Part shown: piece after piece, positions 19,722 through 28,775 of the stretch
How positions within the stretch are numbered: the first letter of the stretch is position 1
How the letters are laid out: every line of letters starts with the position of its first letter
Source of the DNA: Pseudomonas sp. MM211
GTDB lineage: Bacteria > Pseudomonadota > Gammaproteobacteria > Pseudomonadales > Pseudomonadaceae
Direction: 5' to 3'
Assembly: GCF_020386635.1 (NCBI RefSeq)
Contig: NZ_CP081942.1
Coordinates: 2,232,001-2,296,000, forward strand
DNA length: 64,000 bases
Notes under the pieces: model-generated
The model's input: the letters and a program-made list of their open reading frames with translations, nothing else
Database searches by the model: none
Told to the model about the DNA's origin: nothing
Translations under genes and position numbers: made by a program

Positions 19722-19827
19722 GGTCACCTCCCGTGGGTGACCTCTGTTTTAACCGTGCGCGCGCCTGACGTCTAGAGCTGAAGGCCGAGGATATGTTGCC
19801 GGCGATTTGTGCGCCGCCGGCAGGCGA

Positions 19828-20091
19828 TCACTCTGCCTGTGCCTCACTGCCCAGCTCGGCAAGGGCATCGGGCTGGTTCTTGAAAGCTTTGGCGAACACA
19901 TCGCGGTTTCTGGCCATGTAGATGCCCAGCTCTTCGCCCTGCTCATCGCTGAGAGACGGCACCGCCTTTTGCAGCACTTCGCTGAGCAGTTCAGCCAGCT
20001 CCAGCATCTTGTCGTGACGGTCGGCTTCGGCTTTATCCATAAATAAACGCTCCGGATCGCGACTGCTGCGGTACACCACTTCGACGGCCAT
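19828..20091 (-). CDS. yebG: YebG family SOS-regulated protein
   Basis: An 87-residue protein opens MAVEVVYRSSRDPERLFMDK, the diagnostic start of YebG, followed by KAEADRHDKMLELAELL. YebG genes are induced by DNA damage under LexA control; the biochemical role is unknown. A 16-bp LexA box lies 41 bases before its start, which supports the assignment. The C-terminus is acidic, as in Pseudomonas members. Confidence 0.93.
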   Translation of the reverse strand: MAVEVVYRSSRDPERLFMDKAEADRHDKMLELAELLSEVLQKAVPSLSDEQGEELGIYMARNRDVFAKAFKNQPDALAELGSEAQAE

Positions 20092-20131
20092 TCATCACCT
20101 CTACGCCTTCACGCTAATGGTTGAAAATACA

Positions 20132-20147
20132 CTGTTCATGCATACAG
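20132..20147 (-). promoter_or_regulatory. LexA (SOS) box of yebG
   Basis: CTGTTCATGCATACAG fits the CTG-N10-CAG LexA consensus with an AT-rich palindromic centre. Its position 41 bases upstream of the yebG start overlaps the likely promoter, so LexA would repress and DNA damage would induce yebG. Confidence 0.88.
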
Positions 20148-20347
20148 TTGTGGCAAGCATAATGAACCGCGCTGCATTTGAACAGGTAAACGTGATTCTT
20201 GCTGTGCGCGGCATCTTGTCACGCGCTGCAGGTTGCCGCATCCGTGCCTTTTTGGCGACGGCGGGCTTCTCTGTGCCAAGGCAGTCGCTCCGGGCCAGCT
20301 TCGCTGGTCTTGTTCCTGCATGGGAATGTCACGCAAGCACGCCATGA

Positions 20348-20575
20348 TCAGGCCGTGTGAAAACGTAGCGAGCGAAGGTCAGGCAAGGGCTGGGCGCCCC
20401 CGCAAACCGGCGAAACGTAGCGCAGCGGAGTAACAGCCGAAGGCTGGCCCGTAGGGCGAACGTAGTGAGTCAAAAGCGCAGTTTACGAGTTGTAAATGAG
20501 CATTTTGACTGGGCTGGCATTCCAGCTGGTTTTTAACGCCGCATGACCGAGCGCAGTAGTTTCCACACAGCCTGA
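20348..20575. repeat. Nested inverted-repeat element, copy A (228 bp)
   Basis: The ends TCAGGCCGTGTGAAAAC and GTTTCCACACAGCCTGA are inverted with two mismatches. The internal segment includes GCGCAGTTTACGAGTTGTAA and TGAGCATTTT, the reverse complement of the core found in the copies at 33288 and 61467. It is 86 bases longer than its closest relative at 31936-32077, from extra sequence on both sides of the CCGGCGAAA motif. It lies in the 477-base gap between yebG and psiE and encodes nothing recognisable. Confidence 0.88.
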
Positions 20576-20624
20576 TGATGGCCGCGTTTGCGTTTCGGCT
20601 GCATCAATCATCAAGGGGAAGCGT

Positions 20625-21098
20625 ATGAAGTGGGTAGATAACAGCCGCAAGCGGATGCACAAGGGCGCGAATTCGATCGGCAACCTGTTCGTCGAGGGCT
20701 TCCACTACCTGGGCCTGTTCGTGATCGGCGGGGCAACTGCCTGGGCCTCCGTCGCGGCCTTCCTGGGCATGCTTGAGAAGGGCAGTGCCAGCGTGGACGA
20801 CATTCTGCTGCTGTTCATCTACCTGGAGCTGGGAGCGATGGTCGGCATCTACTTCAAGACCAACCACCTGCCGATCCGCTTTCTGCTGTACATCGCCATC
20901 ACTGCGTTGACCCGTTACCTGATCGGCGATGTATCGCACCACAAGGCGCCGGATATCGGCCTGCTGTACCTGTGTGGCGGTATCTTCTTCCTGGCCCTGT
21001 CGGTGCTGGCGGTACGCTTTGCCTCGTACAAGTTTCCGTCCAGCAAGGCCATCGATTCGACAGGCGACGTGGTCGGCGATAACTACTCGGAGAAGTAG
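20625..21098 (+). CDS. psiE: PsiE family phosphate-starvation-inducible membrane protein
   Basis: This 157-residue protein has four membrane helices and the PsiE signature: LFVEGFHYLGLFVIGG at the first helix, LLFIYLELGAMVGIYFKTNHLP in the middle and RYLIGDVSHH before helix four. AAGGGGAAGCGT precedes ATG 20625. PsiE genes respond to phosphate limitation in enterobacteria, but I see no clear Pho box here. It converges with the SNF2 helicase gene, 9 bases apart. Confidence 0.88.
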   Translation: MKWVDNSRKRMHKGANSIGNLFVEGFHYLGLFVIGGATAWASVAAFLGMLEKGSASVDDILLLFIYLELGAMVGIYFKTNHLPIRFLLYIAITALTRYLIGDVSHHKAPDIGLLYLCGGIFFLALSVLAVRFASYKFPSSKAIDSTGDVVGDNYSEK

Positions 21099-21107
21099 TT
21101 ACGCCCT

Positions 21108-23741
21108 TCAGTCACTCAGCGGGGCGAACAGCGCCTGCAGGTCGTCTTCGCTGAGCTGCCATTGCGCCTGGCTGCCGCCTTCTTCCAACAGGCCGCGCGC
21201 CAGGCTGGCCTTGGCGTGCTGCAGTTGCTGGATCTTCTCCTCGACGCTGCCCCGGGCGATCAGCTTGTAGACGAACACCGGCTTGTCCTGGCCGATCCGG
21301 TAGGCGCGATCGCTGGCCTGGGCTTCCGCTGCGGGGTTCCACCAGGGGTCGAAGTGGATCACGGTGTCGGCGGCGGTGAGGTTTAGGCCCGAGCCGCCCG
21401 CCTTGAGGCTGATCAGGAAAACCGGAAACTGCCCAGCCTGGAACTGCTGTACCGGCGTGCGGCGATCACGGGTGCTGCCGGTGAGCTTGGCATAGGCAAT
21501 ACCGCGGGTTTGCAACTCGGCTTCGATCAGCGCCAGCATCGAGGTGAACTGGGAGAACAACAGCACCCGACGGCCTTCGCCGATCAGCGCTTCGAGCATT
21601 TCCAGCAGGCTGCCGAGCTTGCCGGAGTCGCTGCTGCTCAGTTCTTCCGGGGCTTCATCCAGCAGGCGCAGGTCGCAGCACACCTGGCGCAGACGCAGCA
21701 ACGCTTCGAGGATGACGATCTGGCTGCGGGCCAGGCCCTGCCGGGTGATTTCCTCACGCACCTTGCGATCCATGGCCAGGCGCAGAATTTCATAGCGATC
21801 GCGCTGCGCCGGTGTCAGTTCCACCCATTGGGTGATCTCGGTTTTCGGCGGCAGCTCGCGGGCGACCTGTTCCTTCTTGCGGCGCAGCACGAAGGGTTTG
21901 ATACGCCCACGCAGATGCGCCAGGCGCTGCTCGTTGCCATGCTTCTCGATGGGCGTGCGGTAGTCGCGGGTGAAGCTCTTACTGTCGCCGAGCCAGCCCG
22001 GCATCAGGAAGTTGAACAGCGACCAGAGCTCGCCCAGGTGGTTTTCCAGCGGCGTACCGCTCAGGCACAGGCGCTGTTGCGCGTTGATCTGCCCGGCGGC
22101 GAGAGCGGCCTTGCTGCGCGGGTTCTTGATGCTCTGGGCTTCGTCGAGGATCAGCAGGTGGAAGCGTTGCGCGGTCAGCGTCTTGAGGTCGCGCGGCAGC
22201 AGGGCATAGGTGGTGAGCACGATGTCGTGTTCGGCGATCAGCTTGAACTGGCTGCGGCGCTTGGCACCGTGCAAGGCCAACACCTTGAGGCTCGGGGCGA
22301 ATCTTGCGGCTTCATCCTCCCAGTTGGGGATCAGGCTGGTGGGCATGACGATCAGGGCCGGTTGCTGCAGGCGGCCGTTCTGTTTTTCCAGGAGGATATG
22401 CGCCAGGGTCTGCAGTGTCTTGCCGAGGCCCATGTCGTCGGCCAGCACGCCGCCTACCTTGAGTTCGGCCAGGGCCTGCATCCAGCCCAGCCCCTGCAAC
22501 TGATAGGGGCGCAGTTGTGCCGCCAGGCCGTCCGGCGCGCTGACCGGCTGCAGCGTGGTGTGCTGCAGACGCTGGGCGAAATCGCGCAGATCGGCGCCAC
22601 CCTGCCAGTTCAGCTCGGGGCCCTGCTGCAGCACGTTGAGGCGCGTTGCATCGGCGCGTGGCAGGCGCACCCGGGTGCCGATGTCTTCACCATCACCGAT
22701 GAACAGTTCACCGAGCGCTGCCAGCAGCGGCTTGAGCCGTGCATAGGGCAGGGCTACGCGGCGCTGGCTGTGGGGCAGGGTGACCAGCAGCATTTCGCCG
22801 TCCTGGCGCTGAGCCAGGGCTTCACCGGAAAGTAGCCAGGGCGTGCGCCGGATGGCCTGGAGCAGGATAGGCAGCAGGCTGATGCGCTGACCTTCCACTT
22901 CGATCCCCAGTTCCAGATCGAACCAGCCCTGTTCGGGAACCTCATCGACATCGGCGTACCAGTCGTCGATCTGTGCCAGGTTGTACTGAAAATCAGGTTG
23001 CACCTCGACCCGCCAGCCTTCTTCGCGCAGGGCCGGTACCTGCTGCTGCATGAAGGCCAGCCAGGCTGCGTCGCCCTGCAGTTCGAAGTGTTCGCCGGGA
23101 TGCTGGGCGAGCGCCTCGCTCTGCCGCAGGGCCGTGCGCAGGCCGCCTTCTTCCAGGCGATGACGCAGCTCGGCTTCGCGGGCCCCATCACGTACGATGC
23201 GCAACTGATGGGTCGGGCCGAGGCGATACAGCAGATCCTTGGCCGGCTTGCCCGCTGCGCTGTGGCCCTGATAGTCGAAGGCCAGTGCTGCGCGGTGCTG
23301 GGTCTGTTCCAGCATGCGGCCCTTGCGCGCATCGAAGTGCACGCGTACATGGCTGCCCAAGGTCAGCACGGGGATCGGCGGCACATTGTCGATGCGAGTT
23401 TCTTCCATGGGCTTTTCGACGACGATCAACGAGCCCAGATCCTCACCGGAGCGCTGGCGCGCCTCGAGGGTGAGCAGGGCGGCGGCGACATGTTTGCAGT
23501 TGAAACCCACTGGGCAACTGCAGTTACCCGTCACTCCCCAGCCCTGTCCGTAGGGATGCAGGGTGATGCGTTGCTGGTACGGCCGTTCGCCGCTGCCCAG
23601 GCAACTGGCGAGCAGGCTGTGATCCTTGAGGCTGAGCAGGCGGCTGAGCCCGCGGGTGGCGTAGTCCTGGCCGCGGCGCAGCGCACCGTCATCGAAATCG
23701 CCGCGCCAGTCGGCCTGCTGCAGGTGCAGGATGTCTGGCAT
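21108..23741 (-). CDS. SNF2-family DEAD/DEAH helicase with SWIM zinc finger
   Basis: This 877-residue protein has an N-terminal SWIM zinc finger (C74, C76, C82, H84 in CSCPVGFNCKH), a long linker domain and then the two-lobed SNF2 motor. Motor motifs are LADDMGLGKTLQT (Walker A, near residue 433), LLILDEAQSIKN (near 530), LCLSGTPLENHLGELWSL and, in lobe two, SLKAGGSGLNLTAADTVIHFDPWWNP and QASDRAYRIGQ. Such bacterial Swi2/Snf2 ATPases translocate on DNA, and the RapA relative recycles RNA polymerase, but the partner of the SWIM-containing group is unknown. It is monocistronic. Confidence 0.93.
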   Translation of the reverse strand: MPDILHLQQADWRGDFDDGALRRGQDYATRGLSRLLSLKDHSLLASCLGSGERPYQQRITLHPYGQGWGVTGNCSCPVGFNCKHVAAALLTLEARQRSGEDLGSLIVVEKPMEETRIDNVPPIPVLTLGSHVRVHFDARKGRMLEQTQHRAALAFDYQGHSAAGKPAKDLLYRLGPTHQLRIVRDGAREAELRHRLEEGGLRTALRQSEALAQHPGEHFELQGDAAWLAFMQQQVPALREEGWRVEVQPDFQYNLAQIDDWYADVDEVPEQGWFDLELGIEVEGQRISLLPILLQAIRRTPWLLSGEALAQRQDGEMLLVTLPHSQRRVALPYARLKPLLAALGELFIGDGEDIGTRVRLPRADATRLNVLQQGPELNWQGGADLRDFAQRLQHTTLQPVSAPDGLAAQLRPYQLQGLGWMQALAELKVGGVLADDMGLGKTLQTLAHILLEKQNGRLQQPALIVMPTSLIPNWEDEAARFAPSLKVLALHGAKRRSQFKLIAEHDIVLTTYALLPRDLKTLTAQRFHLLILDEAQSIKNPRSKAALAAGQINAQQRLCLSGTPLENHLGELWSLFNFLMPGWLGDSKSFTRDYRTPIEKHGNEQRLAHLRGRIKPFVLRRKKEQVARELPPKTEITQWVELTPAQRDRYEILRLAMDRKVREEITRQGLARSQIVILEALLRLRQVCCDLRLLDEAPEELSSSDSGKLGSLLEMLEALIGEGRRVLLFSQFTSMLALIEAELQTRGIAYAKLTGSTRDRRTPVQQFQAGQFPVFLISLKAGGSGLNLTAADTVIHFDPWWNPAAEAQASDRAYRIGQDKPVFVYKLIARGSVEEKIQQLQHAKASLARGLLEEGGSQAQWQLSEDDLQALFAPLSD

Positions 23742-23867
23742 CAGGCTACGTCTCGGAGGTCAAAAGCAAGCTTCGGCATGGGGCGATGAATACGATGGCA
23801 AGCCGTCGATGGTCTCACAGCCTGAGCGGGATTGGCAGATCAGATGCGGCTGACGTGTCCGCACCAA

Positions 23868-23900
23868 GGCACGTCTAACACTGACCTGCGTTGTCATCGC
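23868..23900 (+). repeat. Fragment of the nested inverted-repeat family (copy E, left end only)
   Basis: Over 33 bases this matches the left end of the copy at 61467-61622 (from GGCAC onward) with five differences. The last 17 bases, ACCTGCGTTGTCATCGC, are identical. The core and the right end are missing, so it looks like a decayed or truncated copy. It lies just past the stop of the gene at 23911-24144. Confidence 0.7.
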
Positions 23901-23910
23901 GGTGCCGCGT

Positions 23911-24144
23911 TTATTTGTCTTCGGTCTTGATGGCGCCGCGAATGTTCATGGCTGCCAGGCACAATTGCAGCACGATCAACGCATACGCGTGGCTGTAGAG
24001 ACCCCAGATGATCCACAGCAGATTGCTGGCCATGAATACCCAGAAGCCCAGGTTGCGCCGCTGGCGCTGTTTCGAAGCGATCAGCCAGGCCGCCACGACG
24101 GTGACCAACATAGCCGGCCATTGCAGCCAGTCGATGTACTCCAT
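23911..24144 (-). CDS. Small three-helix membrane protein, function unknown
   Basis: A 77-residue protein starts MEYIDWLQWPAMLVTVVAAW and has three hydrophobic segments separated by a basic loop (ASKQRQRRNLGF). The second segment contains NLLWIIWGLYSHAYA. The pattern is like small SemiSWEET/YgjV-type proteins, but I cannot place it firmly. It lies 66 bases upstream of the diguanylate cyclase gene on the same strand order, with the cyclase downstream of a separate start. Confidence 0.7.
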   Translation of the reverse strand: MEYIDWLQWPAMLVTVVAAWLIASKQRQRRNLGFWVFMASNLLWIIWGLYSHAYALIVLQLCLAAMNIRGAIKTEDK

Positions 24145-24209
24145 GAATGTGCCTGTTTACCGAGAAGGACTTCAGGTGCGACCGGGCTATCGAGTGGGTG
24201 TTCGACTTT

Positions 24210-25628
24210 TCAGACCGACTCGCTCTCGCGCTGCGCCTTGTCGGCGTACATCTCGTCATCGGCCATGCGCAGCAGATCGCTGGCGGTTTCACCGTCCTGG
24301 GGCGCGATGGCGATACCGATGCTGATACCGATTTGCAGGGTCTGCTGATTGAAGACGATTGGCTCGCTGAGGGCCTCCTCAATGCGCTGCCCCAAGCGAA
24401 TCGCCGCCGCGCGATCGAGGCCCGGCAGCAGCGCTGCAAACTCGTCGCCACCGAGGCGCGCCGGCATGTCGACACGTCTTAGCAGGCCACGCAGCCGCTT
24501 GGCACTGACCTTGAGTACCTCGTCTCCGGCGGCGTGACCGTAACGATCGTTGATCTGTTTGAAATGATCGAGGTCGATCATCATCAGCGCGAAGGAGGTG
24601 CGCCGCCCTTTGGCGCCCAAGGCGTTGGCGACGCTGTGGTCGAAGAGGCGACGGTTCGGTAGGTCGGTCAGCGCATCCAGGTAGGCCAAAGTGTTGAGCG
24701 GGCGCAGCAAGTGCCGGTTGACCAGCAGCACCACCAACGCCGAAAGCAGCAGGCTGGCGAGTAGCAGATAAAGCTGGAAGGTCTCGATGCGCTCGTGGGC
24801 GGCCATGGTCTGGCCCAGAGACTTACCCATGATCAACAGTACTTCGCTGGCACCCTGGGCATTGATGTTGGCGAGTGAGACCGAGCGCATCAGGTATTCA
24901 TTGCCCTCGTCTTGCAGCCGCCAGGTGGCACCATCGATCAGCGCGGATGGATTGCCTAGCAAGCGGTCGAACGTGCTGCTCAGGGTGTTGCCATGCAATT
25001 GCCAGGCGCCATTCTCGCCGCGCGAGAGGAGGGCGAATTCGGTGTCGGTGACCCGCTTCAGCTCACCGGCCAGTTTGTCGTCGACGGCGAAACCCAGGGT
25101 GAGTTCGGCCTGCGGCGTAGGCATGCTCACCACGCTATGAATCAATTGGTAGAGCACGCCGCTCTGGCTGCGCAGCATGGCGATAGGCATCTGCCCGTCA
25201 GCGCTGCCGGATTGTGCGGCGGCCTTGAGCAGGGGAACGATATCGGCCTGTTGCAGCTCGCTGGGGACACTGGCGATCAGTTGCCGGTCGAGGGTATTGA
25301 GCACGGCGATATCGGCCTGCAGGCGGCGGCCATGATTCTGCAGCATGGATTCGATAGTCGCTCGCTCGCCAATGGCAATGGCCTCCTTGAGGCCGTAGTC
25401 CGCCGCTAGCACGGCTGCACCCTGAGTCAGCTGACGGTGGCGTAGTTCAAACAACTGGTCGACCACTTGAGCGGTGGTTGCCAATTGCGTGGCAGTGGTG
25501 TCTTCAACGATGCCGCGATTGGTACGCACACTGACCAGATAAATGACGATCTGCACGATCAACAGCGCAGCGAGCAGCGCAAACATGATGCGTTGCTCCT
25601 GGGTTTTGAGGTGCCGGCTGGTTCTCAT
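24210..25628 (-). CDS. Membrane-bound diguanylate cyclase (GGDEF domain)
   Basis: This 472-residue protein has an N-terminal membrane helix (MFALLAALLIVQIVIYLVSV, from residue 15), a periplasmic sensor domain of roughly 240 residues, a second helix (LYLLLASLLLSALVVLLVNR) and a cytoplasmic GGDEF domain. GGDEF is intact at residues 393-397, with an RRVD inhibitory site five residues before it, so it should make cyclic-di-GMP with product feedback. The sensor has a CHASE/Cache-like arrangement, ligand unknown. There is no EAL domain. Confidence 0.92.
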   Translation of the reverse strand: MRTSRHLKTQEQRIMFALLAALLIVQIVIYLVSVRTNRGIVEDTTATQLATTAQVVDQLFELRHRQLTQGAAVLAADYGLKEAIAIGERATIESMLQNHGRRLQADIAVLNTLDRQLIASVPSELQQADIVPLLKAAAQSGSADGQMPIAMLRSQSGVLYQLIHSVVSMPTPQAELTLGFAVDDKLAGELKRVTDTEFALLSRGENGAWQLHGNTLSSTFDRLLGNPSALIDGATWRLQDEGNEYLMRSVSLANINAQGASEVLLIMGKSLGQTMAAHERIETFQLYLLLASLLLSALVVLLVNRHLLRPLNTLAYLDALTDLPNRRLFDHSVANALGAKGRRTSFALMMIDLDHFKQINDRYGHAAGDEVLKVSAKRLRGLLRRVDMPARLGGDEFAALLPGLDRAAAIRLGQRIEEALSEPIVFNQQTLQIGISIGIAIAPQDGETASDLLRMADDEMYADKAQRESESV

Positions 25629-25694
25629 CGACGTTCCGATCAGGCTTATTGGTAACGAGTGTAGAGCCGCGATCGTCCCGCAAGTGCCGCTTGA

Positions 25695-26081
25695 TCAGGG
25701 CATTCTTTTGAATATTCGTTCCGAAAAGAGCATTTGCGCGAGCAGCGGATAGCTCAGGTAGTGCAGCGCGAAGATCACCACGCCCATCGGGCTGGGCTCG
25801 TCCTGCAGCGTCATCATGGTCAACAGGCCGACATACAGCAGCGCCAGCATGCCGCCGTACAGCCACACCAGGCGGCGCCGTTCACCGCGGGTTGGTGGGC
25901 GACGCTGCTGCCAGGCGAACAGCAGGGCCATGATCGCCGCCACGCTGGCGGCGATCACCAGTGTTGCCAGCACGCCGCCGAGTTTGACGAAGCTGCGCAG
26001 CAGCAGGTTGAGCAGCACGGCTGCGACCACGCCGATGACGGCGTAGCGAGTCATGGCGACGGAAGAATGGGATGGGGGCAT
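25695..26081 (-). CDS. Four-helix membrane protein, function unknown
   Basis: This 128-residue protein has four hydrophobic segments; a basic loop with QQRRPPTRGERRRL separates helices two and three. Length and layout resemble the ABZJ_00895-type family, though this is a loose likeness. Two starts are possible (26081 or 26054); neither has a clear ribosome site, so the first ten residues are uncertain. It lies between the SDR gene and the diguanylate cyclase gene on the same strand. Confidence 0.65.
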   Translation of the reverse strand: MPPSHSSVAMTRYAVIGVVAAVLLNLLLRSFVKLGGVLATLVIAASVAAIMALLFAWQQRRPPTRGERRRLVWLYGGMLALLYVGLLTMMTLQDEPSPMGVVIFALHYLSYPLLAQMLFSERIFKRMP

Positions 26082-26137
26082 GGCGGCACGGCTCGGTGCA
26101 AAGGTGGAGCTTTGAGTCTCGCCGCTGGCGCCGGGTT

Positions 26138-26968
26138 CTACAAGGCGCGATCCAGACCGAAGCGGCGGCTCAATATGCGATCCAGCAGTGCGCCCGGTAG
26201 CAGGGCGGCGAGCAGCGGCAGTGCGCGGCAGCCATTGCCCAGGCGTATGATCCGTGGTCGCTTGCCGCTGTTCACGGCGGCGAACACATTACGAGCGACA
26301 TGGCTGGCCGGCGTCGGGTTGTCCTGTGACGCCATGGCGCGGGCACGGATGCCGTCACGCATGGGCCACCAGGGCGAATGCTCGCTGATCAACTGCTCGG
26401 CCTGGCGGCTGGCCTGAGTGCCGAAGCTTGATTCGATGGCGCCCGGCTGCACTTCCAGCACGCCGACGCCGAAAGGCGCGAGCTCAAGGCGCAGGGCGTC
26501 GCTAAGAGCGTGGACGGCAGCCTTGGAGGCGCAGTAGGCGCCTGCGAACGGGGTGGCCAATAAGGCGGATACACTGCCGATGTTCACCACCAGCCCTTTG
26601 TTCTGGCGCAGCAACGGGAACAACGCCCGAGTCACGCTGACGATGGAGAACACATTGGTTTCGAACTGCCGGCGCATCGCTGCGGCACCGCCATCGAGCA
26701 GCGGGCCCATGGCGCCATAGCCGGCATTGTTGATCAGTACGTCCAGGCCGCCGATGCGTTCCTTGAGCGTCACGGCCAGTCGCTCGACAGCGTCGGCGTC
26801 GTTCACGTCCAGTTGCACGGCGTTGAAGCCGGCTGCGCTCAGGCGTGCCACGTCTTCCTCTTTACGGGCGCTGGCCCAGACTTGGTAGCCCTGCTGCAGA
26901 AAGGTGTCCGCCAGTGCGCGGCCGATGCCACTGGAACAGCCGGTGATCAGAACCGTGGGGTGGCTCAT
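26138..26968 (-). CDS. Short-chain dehydrogenase/reductase (SDR family)
   Basis: A 276-residue classical SDR has the cofactor loop TGCSSGIGRALA near residue 9, NNAGYGAMG near 83 and the catalytic YCASK (Tyr and Lys), with a serine strand at NIGSVSALLATPFAG. It oxidises or reduces an unknown alcohol or ketone with NAD(P). ATG 26968 was preferred over an upstream TTG because AAGGA lies at proper spacing. The C-terminal tail is basic and hydrophobic, as in membrane-associated SDRs. Confidence 0.9.
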   Translation of the reverse strand: MSHPTVLITGCSSGIGRALADTFLQQGYQVWASARKEEDVARLSAAGFNAVQLDVNDADAVERLAVTLKERIGGLDVLINNAGYGAMGPLLDGGAAAMRRQFETNVFSIVSVTRALFPLLRQNKGLVVNIGSVSALLATPFAGAYCASKAAVHALSDALRLELAPFGVGVLEVQPGAIESSFGTQASRQAEQLISEHSPWWPMRDGIRARAMASQDNPTPASHVARNVFAAVNSGKRPRIIRLGNGCRALPLLAALLPGALLDRILSRRFGLDRAL

Positions 26969-27014
26969 GGGCAATCCTTGTGCTTGTTGTTATCTGGATA
27001 TTTTCAGGTGCCGG

Positions 27015-27479
27015 TCAGCGGCTGAACGTACCTTGCAGCTGTTCGGCACGAAACTCCAGGGTGCTGGCGCGATAGCCGCTACGCAGGGTAGGCAGGGGCA
27101 GGCAGGTTTGCCAGTCGGCCCCCGGCAGCAATTCGCCAGGGCCGCTGTAACGCGGGGTTTCGTAAAGCCGCTGCGCCAGGTTGACGCTGTCGCCAGGGCG
27201 GTAGGCGGCTACCTGCCAACGCAGCTCCAGCAGTGCGGCTTGGCTACCGTTGTGCAGGTGCACGCTCAGCGGGCGATCTGCCGGGCAGCTTTGCGGCGCA
27301 TGGCTCAGGCGCAGCTCGAGGTGAGCCAGGTGGCGATTCTCGCGGCTCTCCTGCCACAGCACCCAGCTCGACACCAGCCCCAGGCCGACCAGTGCGGCGA
27401 GGGAAATGGGCAGGGCTTTGGCCGGGTAGCGGATCAGCAGGATGAACCAGCTGAGTACCAGAATCGCGCCGAAAATCAT
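27015..27479 (-). CDS. Membrane-anchored protein with periplasmic domain, function unknown
   Basis: The 154-residue protein has two N-terminal hydrophobic segments (FGAILVLSWFILLI and ISLAALVGLGLVSSWVL). A beta-rich soluble domain follows, containing LELRLSHAPQSCPADRPLSVH and ending in LQGTFSR. AAGGTCCAGCG precedes ATG 27479. Homologues in the genus are hypothetical, and database names such as multidrug transporter have no support in the sequence. It lies downstream of yaaA in the same direction. Confidence 0.75.
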   Translation of the reverse strand: MIFGAILVLSWFILLIRYPAKALPISLAALVGLGLVSSWVLWQESRENRHLAHLELRLSHAPQSCPADRPLSVHLHNGSQAALLELRWQVAAYRPGDSVNLAQRLYETPRYSGPGELLPGADWQTCLPLPTLRSGYRASTLEFRAEQLQGTFSR

Positions 27480-27571
27480 CGCTGGACCTTGAACGTCGAA
27501 TGTAGGCCAATCCTACACAAGCCCGGTTGCCTCGGCACGTGCGCAGGGGTTGGCGGATGTTTCTGGCGAGA

Positions 27572-28351
27572 TCAGTCCGGGGCGTGATCGCGCAGGAATA
27601 CCAGCTTGTCGGCGCTGGAGTCCTTGGCCGAGAAGCGGTAACCCTGGTCGTCGAAGTCCTTGAGATCCTGCGGGTTCTTCAGGCGCTCCCGGATCACGTG
27701 GCGAGCCATCAGGCCGCGGGCCTTCTTGGCGTAGAAGCTGATGATCTTGTACTGACCGTTCTTCAGGTCCTTGAACTCGGTATCGATGATGCGCGCCTTG
27801 AGTACCTTGCGCTTGACCGCGCCGAAGTACTCGTTGGACGCCAGATTGAGCAGCACGTCGTCGCCCTGGGCCTGCAAGGCTTCGTTCAGCCACTCGCTGA
27901 TGTGCTCGCCCCAGAAGGCGTAGAGATCCTTGCCGCGGGCATTGGCCAGCTTGGTACCCATTTCCAGGCGGTAGGGCATCATCAGATCCAGCGGGCGCAG
28001 CAGACCGTACAGGCCGGAAAGCATGCGCAGGTGTTGCTGGGCGAAGTCGAAATCCGCCTCAGCGAAGCTTTCGGCATCAAGACCTGTGTACACGTCGCCC
28101 TTGAACGCCAGCAGTGCCTGTTTGGCGTTCTGCGTGTCGAAGGCCGGTGTCCAGCTGCCGAAGCGTGCGGCATTAAGGCCGGCGAGCTTGTCCGACAGGT
28201 GCATCAGCTCGGCGACTTGCGCGGGGGAGAATTCGCGCAGCTGGGCGACGAGTTCCTGGGAGTGGTCGAGGAACTCGGGTTGGGTGAAGCGTGACGTCAC
28301 CGGCGCGGTGTCGTAATCCAGGGTCTTGGCGGGTGAAATCACCATCAGCAT
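27572..28351 (-). CDS. yaaA: Peroxide stress protein YaaA
   Basis: This 259-residue member of the UPF0246/YaaA family opens [17 protein letters not shown] and carries the family motifs [31 protein letters not shown] and [16 protein letters not shown]. YaaA lowers intracellular free iron and protects DNA during hydrogen peroxide stress in E. coli. AAGGAG lies before ATG 28351. The first methionine was kept because the E. coli protein starts in the same way. Confidence 0.95.
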   Translation of the reverse strand: MLMVISPAKTLDYDTAPVTSRFTQPEFLDHSQELVAQLREFSPAQVAELMHLSDKLAGLNAARFGSWTPAFDTQNAKQALLAFKGDVYTGLDAESFAEADFDFAQQHLRMLSGLYGLLRPLDLMMPYRLEMGTKLANARGKDLYAFWGEHISEWLNEALQAQGDDVLLNLASNEYFGAVKRKVLKARIIDTEFKDLKNGQYKIISFYAKKARGLMARHVIRERLKNPQDLKDFDDQGYRFSAKDSSADKLVFLRDHAPD

Positions 28352-28775
28352 TGGGGCGTCTCCTTCAGCGGAGCGCCGATTCTAGCCGATTCGGTGGCAC
28401 GTGCAGTGACTGAGCGGGGAAGATGGTGGGGCGATTTGCCTGACGGCGCGCTGCAGCAGGACTTAGGACTTTAGCGGCGAGCTGCGCGAGCGCCAAGCGT
28501 CATTCGTCTAACCGAAAAATAAACTTCAAAAATCTGAAAAGATCATTTTCCTGTCACATTTTTTGGAGTATCAACGAACTGTGGTTTGCCGCGAACCGAT
28601 CATGATGATCCACCGTCGCAGGCCACGCCTTGAAAGACCGCCGAACCCTGCAGACAGGTGGCGGCCCTTGGCCCTCATCCGTTTGTACCTCCCCGCTTAT
28701 CGGGGAGTCGGTGGCCCTGTGTGGCGGAGCGCCGTCCTGGCATTCCGTCGCTGGATCCGACAAGAGGTGACGAGT
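28352..28775 (+). other. Long leader region ahead of the PIN-PhoH gene
   Basis: This 424-base gap separates divergent yaaA and the PhoH-like gene. An AT-rich block at 28505-28575 (ATAAACTTCAAAAATC and CACATTTTTTGG) is the likely promoter area. It leaves about 200 GC-rich bases of untranslated leader, which includes a 7-bp hairpin CTCCCCG/CGGGGAG at 28689-28707. An upstream in-frame start at 28563 would add about 70 residues unlike the family, so it was not used. Confidence 0.5.

Noticed and set aside
21510..22835. 441-codon open frame on the plus strand
   Set aside because: Antisense to the SNF2 helicase gene, with no recognisable domain.
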